Virus record (IMG/VR): IMGVR_UViG_3300042923_000617
Location: 1 to 41,918 of that record
DNA: 41,918 nt
From: a virus
Reading direction: 5' to 3' (one strand)
Both the position numbers and the translations under genes were made by a program. Below, piece after piece: positions 8,539 to 17,310 of the stretch. Positions within the stretch are counted from its first letter, which is position 1. Every line of letters starts with the position of its first letter. A model generated the notes under the pieces. It made no database searches. It was given only the letters and a program-made list of their open reading frames with translations, and was not told where the DNA came from.

Positions 8539-8861
8539 CAGGCGCCCCTTCTTCCGACCTGGCGCAGGGTCTCCATGGCGGCGTCAGCGAGCCGCTGAGC
8601 GTCCACGTATGTGCTGTCGCCAATCGCGAACCTGTAGGTCGGGTCTTGCCAGCCGCCGACCTTCTCAATGCGCCACAGCAGCGACGCCGCGCGCTTACGC
8701 TCTTCGGGGTGCTCAGCGAAATAGGCGTCCTGCGCCGCCTTCAGCGCGGCCTCGGCCCAGTCCCGAACGGGGAGGGGTGAAACCTGGAAGGCAAACTGGT
8801 TCTCGGGGTGCGTGGCGTCGGCCTGCGAATAGCCGTGCCGCTCTCCTGTGCGTACGTACAT
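8538..8861 (-). CDS. Paralogue of the chaperone C-terminal domain
   Basis: The gene encodes 107 residues if started at ATG 8861 (preceded by GAGGA about ten bases upstream); ATG 8879 is an alternative. Residues 8-45 (HGYSQADATHPENQFAFQ, then PVRDWAEAALKAAQDAYFAEHPE) match the end of the frameshifted chaperone (HGYTLNEAMDPDNQFAF, PVRDWAMAALHQAQKAWFASHPE). This is therefore a second, separately started copy of that domain, followed by about 50 extra residues. It lies between the major tail protein and the chaperone. A role in tail assembly is inferred. Confidence 0.75.
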   Translation of the reverse strand: MYVRTGERHGYSQADATHPENQFAFQVSPLPVRDWAEAALKAAQDAYFAEHPEERKRAASLLWRIEKVGGWQDPTYRFAIGDSTYVDAQRLADAAMETLRQVGRRGA

Positions 8862-8913
8862 TGTTGATGTGTTCCTCATCGTCGTCTGGAACGGAATCCA
8901 CCAGGAATGTGAA

Positions 8914-8950
8914 CCCGGCCCGAGGTGGGGTGGAGCCACCTCGGGCCGGG
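8914..8950 (-). terminator. 15-bp perfect hairpin after the major tail gene
   Basis: CCCGGCCCGAGGTGG (8914-8928) pairs perfectly with 8936-8950 around a 7-base loop. It sits just downstream of the major tail protein stop (8956). There is no U-tract, so it may be an actinobacterial-type terminator, or an RNA-stabilising or attenuating structure that keeps major tail mRNA in excess over the chaperone genes. Confidence 0.7.
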
Positions 8951-8955
8951 GGGTG

Positions 8956-9438
8956 TTACGCTGCGACCGCGACGTCATCCTCAGTCGTGTCGATCACGAA
9001 CAGCGTCTGCGTAATCGTCTGGACACCGTTCTCAACCGGCGAGTCCTTACGCTGCTTGCCACACTCAACCGTGATGACATCCACGATCTGAGCCGCAGCC
9101 CACGCCGTCGCGTTCGGAGTCGAATACCGGAGCGTCAGGTGACCCTTCGTGCCCTGCACGAGCGTCGCCGCAGCAACATCACCCGCGTCACCGAACACGT
9201 ACTGCACCTCAACCTGCTCCGTCACCTTGCCGGGACGCTCAAGGATCTGCTTGAGAGTCAGGCGCGGGTCCTCGATGCGGGCCTCGTTGATCGTGCGCGT
9301 CAGGGACTTCAGCGAGTACGTCAGGTCGACGCCCGCGATGAGGTCAGCGGCCGACTTCGGGTCCTCCGCCTCCGCAGTCCACGTGATACGCAGGTTGTCG
9401 TCCCAGTTGACACTCTGGGGAACGGCTTCTGCTGCCAT
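8956..9438 (-). CDS. Major tail (tube) protein
   Basis: The start is ATG 9438, preceded by GAGGAGAACTGAA, which decides against the longer frame from 9477. The product is 160 residues, MAAEAVPQSVNWDDNLRITW onward, beta-rich with a central helix-containing stretch (YSLKSLTRTINEARI). Size, position between tail-completion genes and chaperones, the strong ribosome site and the hairpin behind it all fit the abundant tail-tube subunit. Confidence 0.8.
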   Translation of the reverse strand: MAAEAVPQSVNWDDNLRITWTAEAEDPKSAADLIAGVDLTYSLKSLTRTINEARIEDPRLTLKQILERPGKVTEQVEVQYVFGDAGDVAAATLVQGTKGHLTLRYSTPNATAWAAAQIVDVITVECGKQRKDSPVENGVQTITQTLFVIDTTEDDVAVAA

Positions 9439-9439
9439 T

Positions 9440-9598
9440 TCAGTTCTCCTCTGTCTTGTCGCCCGTGGGCGGCTCAATGGACCCGGTCAGGTCCGGTGTC
9501 TCCGCCACGGGGCGGAAGTTCTCTCTTACGGACGGCCACCGCCGCCAATACGCTTCGGTCACCGTCACCCGGTTACCGTTGGCGTCCTCGATCTCCAT
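9440..9598 (-). CDS. Small protein upstream of the major tail gene, 52 aa
   Basis: The start is ATG 9598 with AGGGGG seven bases upstream. The protein reads MEIEDANGNRVTVTEAYWRR onward and has an acidic, Pro-rich tail. It resembles the short proteins that many actinophages encode beside structural genes, with an opening beta-hairpin and a WRRW motif, but I cannot name a function. It ends two bases before the major tail start, so translation is probably coupled. Confidence 0.55.
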   Translation of the reverse strand: MEIEDANGNRVTVTEAYWRRWPSVRENFRPVAETPDLTGSIEPPTGDKTEEN

Positions 9599-9660
9599 GC
9601 GGACCCCCTTAACTGGCGAAGCCCCCGCACGCGGCGAGGGCTCCAACGTCGGCTTGCGGG

Positions 9661-10065
9661 CTATTCAGGGTCGGCGGACCAACCCACCTCAACCACCCCG
9701 TAGATCACCGTGGGCTGCGGGTCGGTCGACACCTGAATAGGCAGGGGGGACGAGAACCAGACCGGCTTAGACCGCTCCCCCGCCACGGTCAGGGTGATTC
9801 CCCGCCCGCCTGGGACCAGCAGTTCCTCGAGATCGTCCATGAGGTCTTGCACCTCGTTAGCCGACCTTCCGACGATGTGTCCCGTGTACCGCGGGTTACG
9901 CCGCACCTTCGGACCAGTGACCGCCGTCTGCCCGTTCTCCCCCCGCGCCGGATGCCACACGATGTACGGGGCAACCGCCCCAGGGGCAACGGTGATGAAC
10001 GTCTTCGACGCGAACGCGGGGATCTCCTGCGTCTTCGCTTTCAGGGCGTCAGTGTGTTTCTTCAC
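9661..10065 (-). CDS. Tail terminator (gpU-like) protein
   Basis: This 134-residue protein opens with a helix (MKKHTDALKAKTQEIP), followed by strands (KTFITVAPGAVAPYIVWHPA) and a helix containing NEVQDLMDDLEELL. This is the arrangement of DUF3168/gpU-type tail terminators that cap the tail tube. It lies just before the major tail gene and overlaps the preceding tail-completion gene by four bases. The assignment is by fold pattern and order, not by a catalytic motif. Confidence 0.7.
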   Translation of the reverse strand: MKKHTDALKAKTQEIPAFASKTFITVAPGAVAPYIVWHPARGENGQTAVTGPKVRRNPRYTGHIVGRSANEVQDLMDDLEELLVPGGRGITLTVAGERSKPVWFSSPLPIQVSTDPQPTVIYGVVEVGWSADPE

Positions 10066-10478
10066 AGCCCCGCCTTCCGACGTGCGTCTTCCTCAGCCCG
10101 CTCGATGCCGTACACGAAATCCGCCTCGTTCTCACGCAGTGACGACGCGAGTTCGTGCCCAGGGGTGAGCGCGTTCGGGGAGTTCGGGGCGCCGTACTCG
10201 ACGAGGTTTCCGAGCAAGGCCCCAGCACCACGCCGCTTGTCGTACCCGATGTCGGAGAACAACCCGCCGCGGCGGGCCTCCACGTCGAACGTGATCGCTC
10301 GAGCCGCCTGCCGGAAATGCCGGCGCCGCCCGACCTTCGTCTGCGCCGCCCGCTTCACCTTCAGTGAGGTCACGTTGAGCGCCGACTTCAGGAACGGTTC
10401 GATACTGTCCGCGACCTTCACGAGGTCTGCGGCGAGGCGGTCCAGTTCGGAGAAATCGAAACTGATACCGTCAGTCAT
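10062..10478 (-). CDS. HK97 gp10-like neck / tail-completion protein
   Basis: This 138-residue protein contains a long helix (LDRLAADLVKVADSIEPFLKS), a basic stretch (KVKRAAQTKVGRRRHFRQ) and the late segment GNLVEYGAPNSPNALTPGHEL. That pattern (V-EYG followed by a P-H-turn) is characteristic of HK97-gp10-like head-tail joining proteins. It follows the connector genes and precedes the tail terminator, the expected order. Confidence 0.72.
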   Translation of the reverse strand: MTDGISFDFSELDRLAADLVKVADSIEPFLKSALNVTSLKVKRAAQTKVGRRRHFRQAARAITFDVEARRGGLFSDIGYDKRRGAGALLGNLVEYGAPNSPNALTPGHELASSLRENEADFVYGIERAEEDARRKAGL

Positions 10479-10596
10479 CCTCGCCGTCCCGTTCCTGGGT
10501 CAAGTTCCAAAGACGCTCAAGGAACTCACGACCGCCGAGTGCCGCGATCTGCGCCGAACTCAGCACGTACTCGCGTGCATAGATGGGGAACCGCAT
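10471..10596 (-). CDS. Small head-tail region protein, 41 aa
   Basis: The protein is MRFPIYAREYVLSSAQIAAL onward, with ATG at 10596, ending in DGEDD. Its stop lies inside the start of the next gene (eight-base overlap), so coupling is likely. It fills the only gap between two neck genes and has a Tyr-rich N-terminus followed by an amphipathic helix. I do not recognise a family. Confidence 0.55.
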   Translation of the reverse strand: MRFPIYAREYVLSSAQIAALGGREFLERLWNLTQERDGEDD

Positions 10597-10597
10597 T

Positions 10598-10993
10598 TCA
10601 GCTCGCCTCCACCGGGTAACGGTGCGCGGTCACATTCCCCGCCTGCGGGAGACCCTTCGTGCGAAACACGCGCCCCACCAGCGACGCATCCGACGTCGAA
10701 GCCGTCACCCGCCAAAACGTGTTCACCGCAACATTCGGGGTAGCCCCCACAGCCACCTTCACGACCACGTCCTGAACCGCCGGCACCTGCCCGCCCTGGT
10801 CCCGCTCACGCACCGTCAACGTCGGGAACTTCACCTCACCCGCAACACCCGAATACACGACCGTTTCCGTCTCCGTGTACCCGTCCTCACCGGGCTCGTC
10901 ACTCAACGCGACCGTGAACGCCGTCAACGTCTCAGTGAACCGGGCCTCCGTCTGCGCACGCCCAAACGACCGGGCGCCGCTCAACAGACTCAT
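10598..10993 (-). CDS. Head-closure-like protein (DUF6093-type)
   Basis: This 131-residue protein begins MSLLSGARSFGRAQTEARFT and contains YSGVAGEVKFPT. These features are common in the DUF6093-like proteins encoded after the head-tail connector in actinophages. The likely role is the head-closure or stopper ring. It overlaps the connector gene by four bases. The family name is from pattern recognition and would need a profile search to confirm. Confidence 0.65.
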   Translation of the reverse strand: MSLLSGARSFGRAQTEARFTETLTAFTVALSDEPGEDGYTETETVVYSGVAGEVKFPTLTVRERDQGGQVPAVQDVVVKVAVGATPNVAVNTFWRVTASTSDASLVGRVFRTKGLPQAGNVTAHRYPVEAS

Positions 10994-11550
10994 CGGGTCT
11001 CCACCACATGCACGTCACCACGCCCGAACTGACGGCGGATGAGTTTCTGCTGCGGCTCCGGGAGCACCATCCCCGACGCCGCCCCACCCTCCGCGAACGC
11101 AGCCCGGAAATCATCAAGAGCGATCGACGACAACCCGCCGAACGTGAGCCCCGAACCGGTCTCCACCGCAAGGATCGCCTGCGACACCAACACCGCCGCG
11201 AGGGACACCAGGAGTTCCGGTGCCGTCGCAACACCCCACGTGAACGTCACATCCACCGGGTCATCACAATCCACCGTCAGGTACCCGGGCCGGTACGTGT
11301 AATCCACGGCCACCGAATCCCGCTCAACCGCGCCCACGGACACGACCGGATACTGAGGCAGATCAACCCGCCCAGCATCCGGCCATGCCGTGAACGTCGA
11401 GGTGGTGGTCGGGTAAACGTCCTGCCCGATCACCGACCGGAGGTACGCGGAAGCGTCCACCAGCAGAGCGGTAACCCACTCATCCTCAGCGCTCGTAAAC
11501 GTGCGCTTCAGTCGCGTAGCGACCTCATCGGAACTGGTGAACGCTTCCAC
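10990..11550 (-). CDS. Head-tail connector (adaptor) protein
   Basis: This 186-residue protein starts MEAFTSSDEVATRLKRTFT and has a helix of the gp6/gp15 adaptor type (EDEWVTALLVDASAYLRSVIG). A beta-rich centre (WPDAGRVDLPQYPVVSVGAVE) and a second helical block (ELLVSLAAVLVSQAILA) follow. It is encoded directly after the major capsid gene. It would sit below the portal ring and link it to the stopper. Confidence 0.78.
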   Translation of the reverse strand: MEAFTSSDEVATRLKRTFTSAEDEWVTALLVDASAYLRSVIGQDVYPTTTSTFTAWPDAGRVDLPQYPVVSVGAVERDSVAVDYTYRPGYLTVDCDDPVDVTFTWGVATAPELLVSLAAVLVSQAILAVETGSGLTFGGLSSIALDDFRAAFAEGGAASGMVLPEPQQKLIRRQFGRGDVHVVETR

Positions 11551-11567
11551 GATTCCTCCTCTATGAC

Positions 11568-12428
11568 TTACGCGGTGGCGTCGAACTCGACAACAGCGAG
11601 AGCGGTCGGACGGACCACCTTCGCGCCGTACACGTGGAGACCCTTCAGGCCATCCGCGAAACGGTTCTCGAGACGCACAGCCTCAACCGACGTGATCTGC
11701 TCAGCGAACGTGGTCGCCATCGAGTGACCAGCGATCGCGAGACCACCAGTCGCCGCAACATCAGTCACAGCGGGAAGGTTGTTCGACTTGTAGATGTCGA
11801 GACCCGCGATCGAACCGATGTACCCGTTCAGACGCGCGGCAGGCGCGGCCTGGTCACCGGGGGTGATGAACGTGTCCAGCTTGAGGAGACGCCCGTGCAG
11901 AGCCGGCGAAACGACAGCCCAACGGCCCTCCTCCGGGACGTTGTCGACGTCAAGGGTGACGGCGAGGTCCACGAACGAGTCGTACAGGTTCTTCGCGGTC
12001 GTGTGGATCGCGACAGTCCCGAGGTCGTTCGCGGTGCCCTGGATCGCGTCGTTCATCGCGTCGAACAGGAACGCGTCAGCGATGTCGCGAAGCTGGTACG
12101 TGGCGTTGTCAAGCGCCTGGTTCAGCACCGCACCACCGTTGACAGCCTGCGCACGCTCAATGTCGTCGATCTCGAACGCGAAGTAACGCTGCTGGTCGAT
12201 CACGAGCGCGCGGGTCGCGTCGTCGATGTCTTCCCAGGTGATGTTCGTGTGAGCCGAGTACGTACCGATCGTCACGTCATTGATCGACGTGATGTTGACC
12301 GTGTTACCGGCCTTCTTGATCTCGCCCTCGTAATCACGGTTCACAAGCTGACCGGCAACGGCCTTCTTGCGGAGCGCGACGAGGATCTTCGCCGTCCAGA
12401 GCTCCGGAATGAAATTGGTAACAGCCAT
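11568..12428 (-). CDS. Major capsid protein
   Basis: This 286-residue protein begins MAVTNFIPELWTAKILVALR and includes the stretch NITWEDIDDATRALVIDQQR, as in the actinophage P22-coat-like or HK97-fold capsid family. It is preceded by a scaffold gene and followed by the connector, the standard order. The gene starts with ATG behind GAGAGGCC. No protease or delta domain is visible, which fits a separate scaffold. Confidence 0.9.
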   Translation of the reverse strand: MAVTNFIPELWTAKILVALRKKAVAGQLVNRDYEGEIKKAGNTVNITSINDVTIGTYSAHTNITWEDIDDATRALVIDQQRYFAFEIDDIERAQAVNGGAVLNQALDNATYQLRDIADAFLFDAMNDAIQGTANDLGTVAIHTTAKNLYDSFVDLAVTLDVDNVPEEGRWAVVSPALHGRLLKLDTFITPGDQAAPAARLNGYIGSIAGLDIYKSNNLPAVTDVAATGGLAIAGHSMATTFAEQITSVEAVRLENRFADGLKGLHVYGAKVVRPTALAVVEFDATA

Positions 12429-12449
12429 GATTGGCCTCTCTTGGTTTGG

Positions 12450-13070
12450 TTAGCCCCGCCCGCCGAGGAGGTCGTCAAGCTGCCCGTTCTCATGGGCCTT
12501 GATTCGCGCCTCGGGGGAAAGTGCTGCGAGTTCTTCACGGGAAAGCTGGTGCGGTCGGGAAGCCTTGCCCTTCGCGCCCTGATCTGCGGTGCCGGTGAAC
12601 TTCTTCTGATCCATCGGCTTCAGCTCCGGGTACTGCGAAAGGGCTGCTTCGATCGCGTCCGTCACGGACTGCGCGTCAACCTCACCGTTGGCGTCAACGT
12701 CAATCTCTGAAACGTCGATCACCTTCATTGCCAGGGCGGGGTTGTTCACCGCGCCCTTCAGTGCGGCCTTCAGTTCGGCCTGCACAAGTCGCTGGTTGAA
12801 AGCCGTCTGGGCTTCCTCGCGTGCTTCGCGTCGGGCCTGCTCGAGAGCCTGCTCAGCCGGCTCCTTGTTCGCGTCAGCGCGTGCCGCCTCCAGGTCGCGG
12901 GCCTTCTTTTCCGCGTCCCTGCGTGCCTTACGCTCCGCTGCAAGAGCCTTCTTCAGTCCTGCGGTCGGGTCTTCCTGCTCCGACGCCTCTTCTTCAGAGG
13001 TATCGGTGTCGGCTCCGTCGACTGCGATCTCTTCCGCGTCCGTCGTCTCAACGTCGTCGGTCTCGTTCAA
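12450..13070 (-). CDS. Capsid scaffolding protein
   Basis: This 206-residue protein is acidic at the N-terminus (ETDDVETTDAEEIAVDGADT) and has a long charged coiled coil (about 40-100, KALAAERKARRDAEKKARDLE). It has a small C-terminal domain ending ENGQLDDLLGGRG. This build is typical of scaffolds that guide procapsid assembly. The start is a TTG at 13070 behind GGAGTGATTCCA. A terminator-like hairpin lies just upstream. Confidence 0.85.
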   Translation of the reverse strand: MNETDDVETTDAEEIAVDGADTDTSEEEASEQEDPTAGLKKALAAERKARRDAEKKARDLEAARADANKEPAEQALEQARREAREEAQTAFNQRLVQAELKAALKGAVNNPALAMKVIDVSEIDVDANGEVDAQSVTDAIEAALSQYPELKPMDQKKFTGTADQGAKGKASRPHQLSREELAALSPEARIKAHENGQLDDLLGGRG

Positions 13071-13097
13071 TTGGAATCACTCCTATGGATGGGATAG

Positions 13098-13124
13098 AAA
13101 AAGGCGACCCGTCACAGGTCGCCT
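13098..13124 (-). terminator. Intrinsic terminator between MuF-like and scaffold genes
   Basis: Read on the minus strand, AGGCGACC and GGTCGCCT pair around a 7-base loop and are followed by five T residues (13098-13102). A second, smaller hairpin (CACCCC-ATAC-GGGGTG, 13128-13143) lies just upstream. The pair sits inside the late operon, so it should be leaky or overcome by antitermination. It may set the ratio of packaging to capsid mRNA. Confidence 0.78.
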
Positions 13125-13166
13125 AGACACCCCATACGGGGTGATTCACCGCTTCACGCGGGAAAC

Positions 13167-14207
13167 TCAGTGGAGGTAGCCGTACCTCTGCAACAGTTCG
13201 CGGGCACGCTCCGGGGAAGTCGCCTGGCTAAGAATCTGCTCCGGCATGAGCCGCAGGGTTGAGGTGCGCCGGTAACGGTCATTACCGATCCGGTTCGCGT
13301 TCAACACTTGCGACCGACCCCACACGCCACGGGACGTCGTACCCTCCTGCGTCGCGTACACCATCAACGGGGAACCGTCACGCGACGTCCCAATCTGGAT
13401 GGGCCGCAACCGTGCAGGGGAGAACGTGCCGTCCGGGTGCTTCTTCGCATACGTGTACATGCCACGACGCGCATTGACAACCTTCACCGGGTCAGCACCC
13501 AGCCGGATCGCCTCAGCACCAGCCTTCGTGAACACCCGCTCCTGCTCCGCCGCCGACAGTGACTCGAAATAGTCGCCCGTGTCACGGTGGAACCCGTCAG
13601 GCACCTCGTCATCGAACAACCACATCGACGTGCACTTGCACCCAGGGTGACGGTCGAAATCGACCCGGTACCCCTTCACCCCGGCGAGGATCGCGCACCT
13701 CGAGCACGCCCCCGGTTGGATCACACGCACCGAATACCGGGCGCCCCGCCCGACGCTCAACGTGCCGTCAGCGGCCCGCCCAGCATCCCGCACCAGCGTT
13801 GACGCCATCACGGACATGAACGCCGCGCCAGTGCGGAACGCCTGCCCAACGCCCACGCCACGCCCGATCAGCGTCTTCGTGGTCGTCACAGCCGCATACA
13901 ACTCCGGGGCGATGCTCCGCCCCTCACGCGTCGCACCACCGAACGCTTCCGGCACCAACGACGCGGGCTCCATGTCGGCACCCAGCAGCCCGCCAGCCTC
14001 CCGCACATACGCCGAAGACTGACGAGCCGCCGCAACCTGCGCCAACGTGACAACCCGCTCCACCTGCGGGGCAATCACGTCCCAGCCGGCGTCAAGGTCA
14101 CCGCCACGGGTCCGATTCCACAACCGCAGAACGAGCCGTGACGCCCCATTGGACGTCGCTACCAGCCGCGCCTGCCTGTCACTCGCCAACCTCGTCAGAG
14201 CCGTCAT
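13167..14207 (-). CDS. MuF-like minor capsid protein
   Basis: The start is placed at ATG 14207 (MTALTRLASDRQ), which overlaps the portal gene by 29 bases; ATG 14243 is an alternative. The 346-residue protein is helical at the N-terminus. Near residues 179-208 it has a Cys/His cluster (ACSRCAILAG ... DRHPGCKCTSMW), the metal-binding signature of MuF-like head morphogenesis proteins. It is expected inside or at the neck of the capsid, linked to portal function. No toxin domain is seen at the C-terminus. Confidence 0.8.
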   Translation of the reverse strand: MTALTRLASDRQARLVATSNGASRLVLRLWNRTRGGDLDAGWDVIAPQVERVVTLAQVAAARQSSAYVREAGGLLGADMEPASLVPEAFGGATREGRSIAPELYAAVTTTKTLIGRGVGVGQAFRTGAAFMSVMASTLVRDAGRAADGTLSVGRGARYSVRVIQPGACSRCAILAGVKGYRVDFDRHPGCKCTSMWLFDDEVPDGFHRDTGDYFESLSAAEQERVFTKAGAEAIRLGADPVKVVNARRGMYTYAKKHPDGTFSPARLRPIQIGTSRDGSPLMVYATQEGTTSRGVWGRSQVLNANRIGNDRYRRTSTLRLMPEQILSQATSPERARELLQRYGYLH

Positions 14208-15636
14208 CAAAGGCCCCCTGAACCGCCGCCTGCACCCCAGCACCCAACGCCTCGTCGAGTTCCTTCTGACGCAGCTTCATGATCCGCCGAATCTCCGCAG
14301 GGGAACGCCCGTCAAGTTCCAGCAGGTACTCGAACGGGTAACCCATCTGCGACTTCTTCACCAGAGCATCCGCCAACTGTGCTTCAGACCGGATCTCCGG
14401 GGACTCCCAAACGATCTTCGCCAGCCGGGTAGCCTGCGCCGTCTTCGAGTCACCCTTCACGAGAGCCACCAGCCGCAGCACCTCCCGCAGTTGCGGGTCC
14501 GTGAACGTGATGAACTCCCCAGCCTTCTTGTTCAGACCAATCTCAGCGGACTTCAGCGCATCACCGGACAGGTTCGAGATCCCCTTGTTCGCGACTAGGT
14601 AGTGCGGGGGTGTGCGGGTCTGCGCCGCAATGTGCCCTACCGCAATCTCGATCGTGTCCGTGAAGATGTCGAGGCTCGCAGCCTTCCACGAGTCGATCTT
14701 CGCGTTGTCCCCAGTGATGGTGATGAGGCGCCGTTCCCGGAGATCCTTCATGTCCACCGGGCGCTGACCGATCGGCTTACCGTCCGCGTCCAGGATCGGG
14801 ATCATGGGCGGCTGCGTGCCGAGCATCACCCGCGCATCCATCGACGCGTAATCCGCCGCCAGGAACAGGTACGCCCACAGCAGGTTGATAGCGTCCTGCA
14901 TGGGCATGACACCCTGAATCTCCGACAGGGGGTCACCCTTCAGCGTCGGCCGGTTCTGGATTTCCACCACCGGCACAACACCGAGCTTGTTAGGGATGGG
15001 CCACGAGTCGTCGGCCGCACCCTCACGCGGCTCCCACCCACCGGACGCCGCGTACTCTTCCCGCTGCTGCTCCGACATCGACTCGAGCTCGTTAGCCGGC
15101 GTCACCCGCGGGCGAATCCACTTCCACACGTCATCCGCCGTGTAAAGGGTCGCGTACTCGTCATCCTCATCCACCCACGTCTTCAACGCAGCCGTACGCA
15201 GACGCGGATTCTCCCAGTCGTACTCAATCTCAACCGACGACGGATGCTCAAACGTGACAATCGGCTCCCCCGAAGAGTCACCCCACACAATCACGAAACA
15301 CCGCTTCGCCGTCAACGCCGTAACCGCACCCTGCGAGAACTGAGCATCAAACTCATTCATCTGCAACGCATCCCACAGCTTCGACGCCGCACCCTTCGGC
15401 ATGTTCGTCACACCAATAGGCTTCAGACGCTCCGCCTCAGCATTCACAACCGTCCCACACCAGTTGTCGGAGAAATCCGCATACCGGGACGCGTTCGCCT
15501 TCTTCCACTCCTCAGTCGCAAAATTGAGAGGCTGATCCCCCTCGTAATACGACTCCGCCCGCTCAATATCCGGGCGACGGTTGTTCAGGCGGGTGTAAAT
15601 CCGCTGAGTCAGTTTCCGGGCCGCATCCGCGTCCAT
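14179..15636 (-). CDS. Portal protein (SPP1 gp6-like)
   Basis: This 485-residue protein opens with RIYTRLNNRRPDIERAESYY and YEGDQPL, a hallmark of SPP1 gp6-type portals in actinophages. Its middle contains strands and the helical crown follows (DAINLLWAYLFLAADYASMD). The acidic tail ends DDGSDEVGE. It would form the dodecameric DNA channel at one capsid vertex. It directly follows the large terminase gene and overlaps the MuF-like gene. Confidence 0.9.
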   Translation of the reverse strand: MDADAARKLTQRIYTRLNNRRPDIERAESYYEGDQPLNFATEEWKKANASRYADFSDNWCGTVVNAEAERLKPIGVTNMPKGAASKLWDALQMNEFDAQFSQGAVTALTAKRCFVIVWGDSSGEPIVTFEHPSSVEIEYDWENPRLRTAALKTWVDEDDEYATLYTADDVWKWIRPRVTPANELESMSEQQREEYAASGGWEPREGAADDSWPIPNKLGVVPVVEIQNRPTLKGDPLSEIQGVMPMQDAINLLWAYLFLAADYASMDARVMLGTQPPMIPILDADGKPIGQRPVDMKDLRERRLITITGDNAKIDSWKAASLDIFTDTIEIAVGHIAAQTRTPPHYLVANKGISNLSGDALKSAEIGLNKKAGEFITFTDPQLREVLRLVALVKGDSKTAQATRLAKIVWESPEIRSEAQLADALVKKSQMGYPFEYLLELDGRSPAEIRRIMKLRQKELDEALGAGVQAAVQGAFDDGSDEVGE

Positions 15637-15651
15637 GCGCCCTCCAAAGGC

Positions 15652-17310
15652 TCAGTAGTAAATGAAGTTGTCCGGCTTCGCAGCCAGAGCACCGTCCGCG
15701 ATCGCATCCATGACCGCCTCATGCGCGAGAACCGACGACATCGCATAGTCGAACTTCTGATGCTCCTCGGGCTTCCCGAGGATGTACTGCCGCTCCTTCG
15801 TGAGCGGATTCAACGCACGAGACCGCACAATCGCGTTACGCACATGCGTCGTCGTCACCGGGTCACCGTCATGCCGGAACGGGGAATCCGGGTTGTACAC
15901 GTCCCCACGGAACCGCTCGAGCGCGGCGTGCATCTGCGTCACACGGTTCGTGCGCCACCCGATGAACACCTTCTCCCCATACAGGGACGCCCACGTGTCA
16001 ATCTCCGACTCCCAGAACATGACGTCGCAGTACGCACGCACGATCTCGAACCGGTTAGCGAGCTCGTCGACCGCAGCGTTCACCTCAGACTTCGGGATAC
16101 GCCCGTTCCAGTCCCCCGGCTCCCACAACGTCGGACGGCTCGCGTCCCCATACGTCGGAGTGAACTGGTACTGATCCAACGTCTCCAACCGGATACCCGT
16201 GAAGTCGTTGTTGTCCGACCCGTCGAACCCGAGACACACCCGCGTCCGCGGCGCCACCACCACCGGGCCAGGACGACCGTCCTTACCGTCGTGGTTCTTC
16301 GCATCCCACTTCGGCATGTCAAACCACGCGCCAGACCCCGACACGATCCGGTTACCGAAGAACCGCTCCGCATCAGCCGGCGACGTCTCCAACATCTCCG
16401 CCGCTTCACCCTCAATCGCGGTCAGCGACACCCAAGGGGCTGCACGATAGTTGAACGCGAAAATCTTCGCCCGATCCGCCTTCTTCTTGAAGTCAAGATC
16501 CGCGGGAGGCTGCTCGAAATCCTTGTTGACGTCCTTCGACTTCGACTCATACGTACGCTGCGCCACCGAGTTATCGGCAGGGTTCCACGCGTTCGTCGTC
16601 TCGATCGCACGACCACCCATACCAGCCAAACCCTGACGTTGCTTCTTCGCCAGGTTCCAGCCGCCGTTCGTCTCGAGCCACAACCCCGTCTCATCCTGAA
16701 CAACGAACGTGACACGCTGACCCAGACGCGAATTACCCTTCGACGTCACCGCATCAATACGGCCACCGTTCGGAAGCCTGATGAACTCCTCACCCGTCTT
16801 CGGGATCACCTCAGACAACGGCCCGAGCTCGATCATCGGCCGCAACGCGTCATACGTGTTGTCAGTCTGATCCTCGGTCGTCGCCGTGATCTGGATAAGC
16901 GGAGTCACCCACGGCTTACCCATCGGCTCACCGGGCTCATACTCGTACACCCACCCACACGGGCACCCGAAGTCGCGGCAGTCGTACACGTCACCGAGCT
17001 CAGCGAACCCCGCGAACGTCGCCGGCCCCACACCCTCGAGGCACACGAACGCCGACACCAGCGGCGACTTGCCCCACTTCTGAGCGCGCACCAACTGCGA
17101 ACGCCGGTACAGGAAAGCATCAGCAGGCTTCACCCGCCGCCCCGCCACCATCGCACCAGCCGGCAGCGCATCAAGCTTCACCGAATAGTGAGACAGCACA
17201 AACCGCAACTGGTCATCACCCAACAGGAACGGCTCACCCCGCGACTCCTGGTCAGGAATCACACAATGAGCCTCAATCCACTCCGCCGTAACAAACATCG
17301 GCTTACCCAT
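15652..17310 (-). CDS. terL: Terminase large subunit
   Basis: The 552-residue protein has an ATPase with Walker A-like RRSQLVRAQKWGKS (69-82) and Walker B VVQDE (203-207). A nuclease domain follows, with acidic residues in CLGFDGSDNNDF (near 363-369), YCDVMFWESEID and the C-terminal FDYAMSSVLAHEA. It pumps DNA into the procapsid and cuts it. It overlaps the small subunit gene by eight bases. The length is normal and no intein is present. Confidence 0.93.
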   Translation of the reverse strand: MGKPMFVTAEWIEAHCVIPDQESRGEPFLLGDDQLRFVLSHYSVKLDALPAGAMVAGRRVKPADAFLYRRSQLVRAQKWGKSPLVSAFVCLEGVGPATFAGFAELGDVYDCRDFGCPCGWVYEYEPGEPMGKPWVTPLIQITATTEDQTDNTYDALRPMIELGPLSEVIPKTGEEFIRLPNGGRIDAVTSKGNSRLGQRVTFVVQDETGLWLETNGGWNLAKKQRQGLAGMGGRAIETTNAWNPADNSVAQRTYESKSKDVNKDFEQPPADLDFKKKADRAKIFAFNYRAAPWVSLTAIEGEAAEMLETSPADAERFFGNRIVSGSGAWFDMPKWDAKNHDGKDGRPGPVVVAPRTRVCLGFDGSDNNDFTGIRLETLDQYQFTPTYGDASRPTLWEPGDWNGRIPKSEVNAAVDELANRFEIVRAYCDVMFWESEIDTWASLYGEKVFIGWRTNRVTQMHAALERFRGDVYNPDSPFRHDGDPVTTTHVRNAIVRSRALNPLTKERQYILGKPEEHQKFDYAMSSVLAHEAVMDAIADGALAAKPDNFIYY

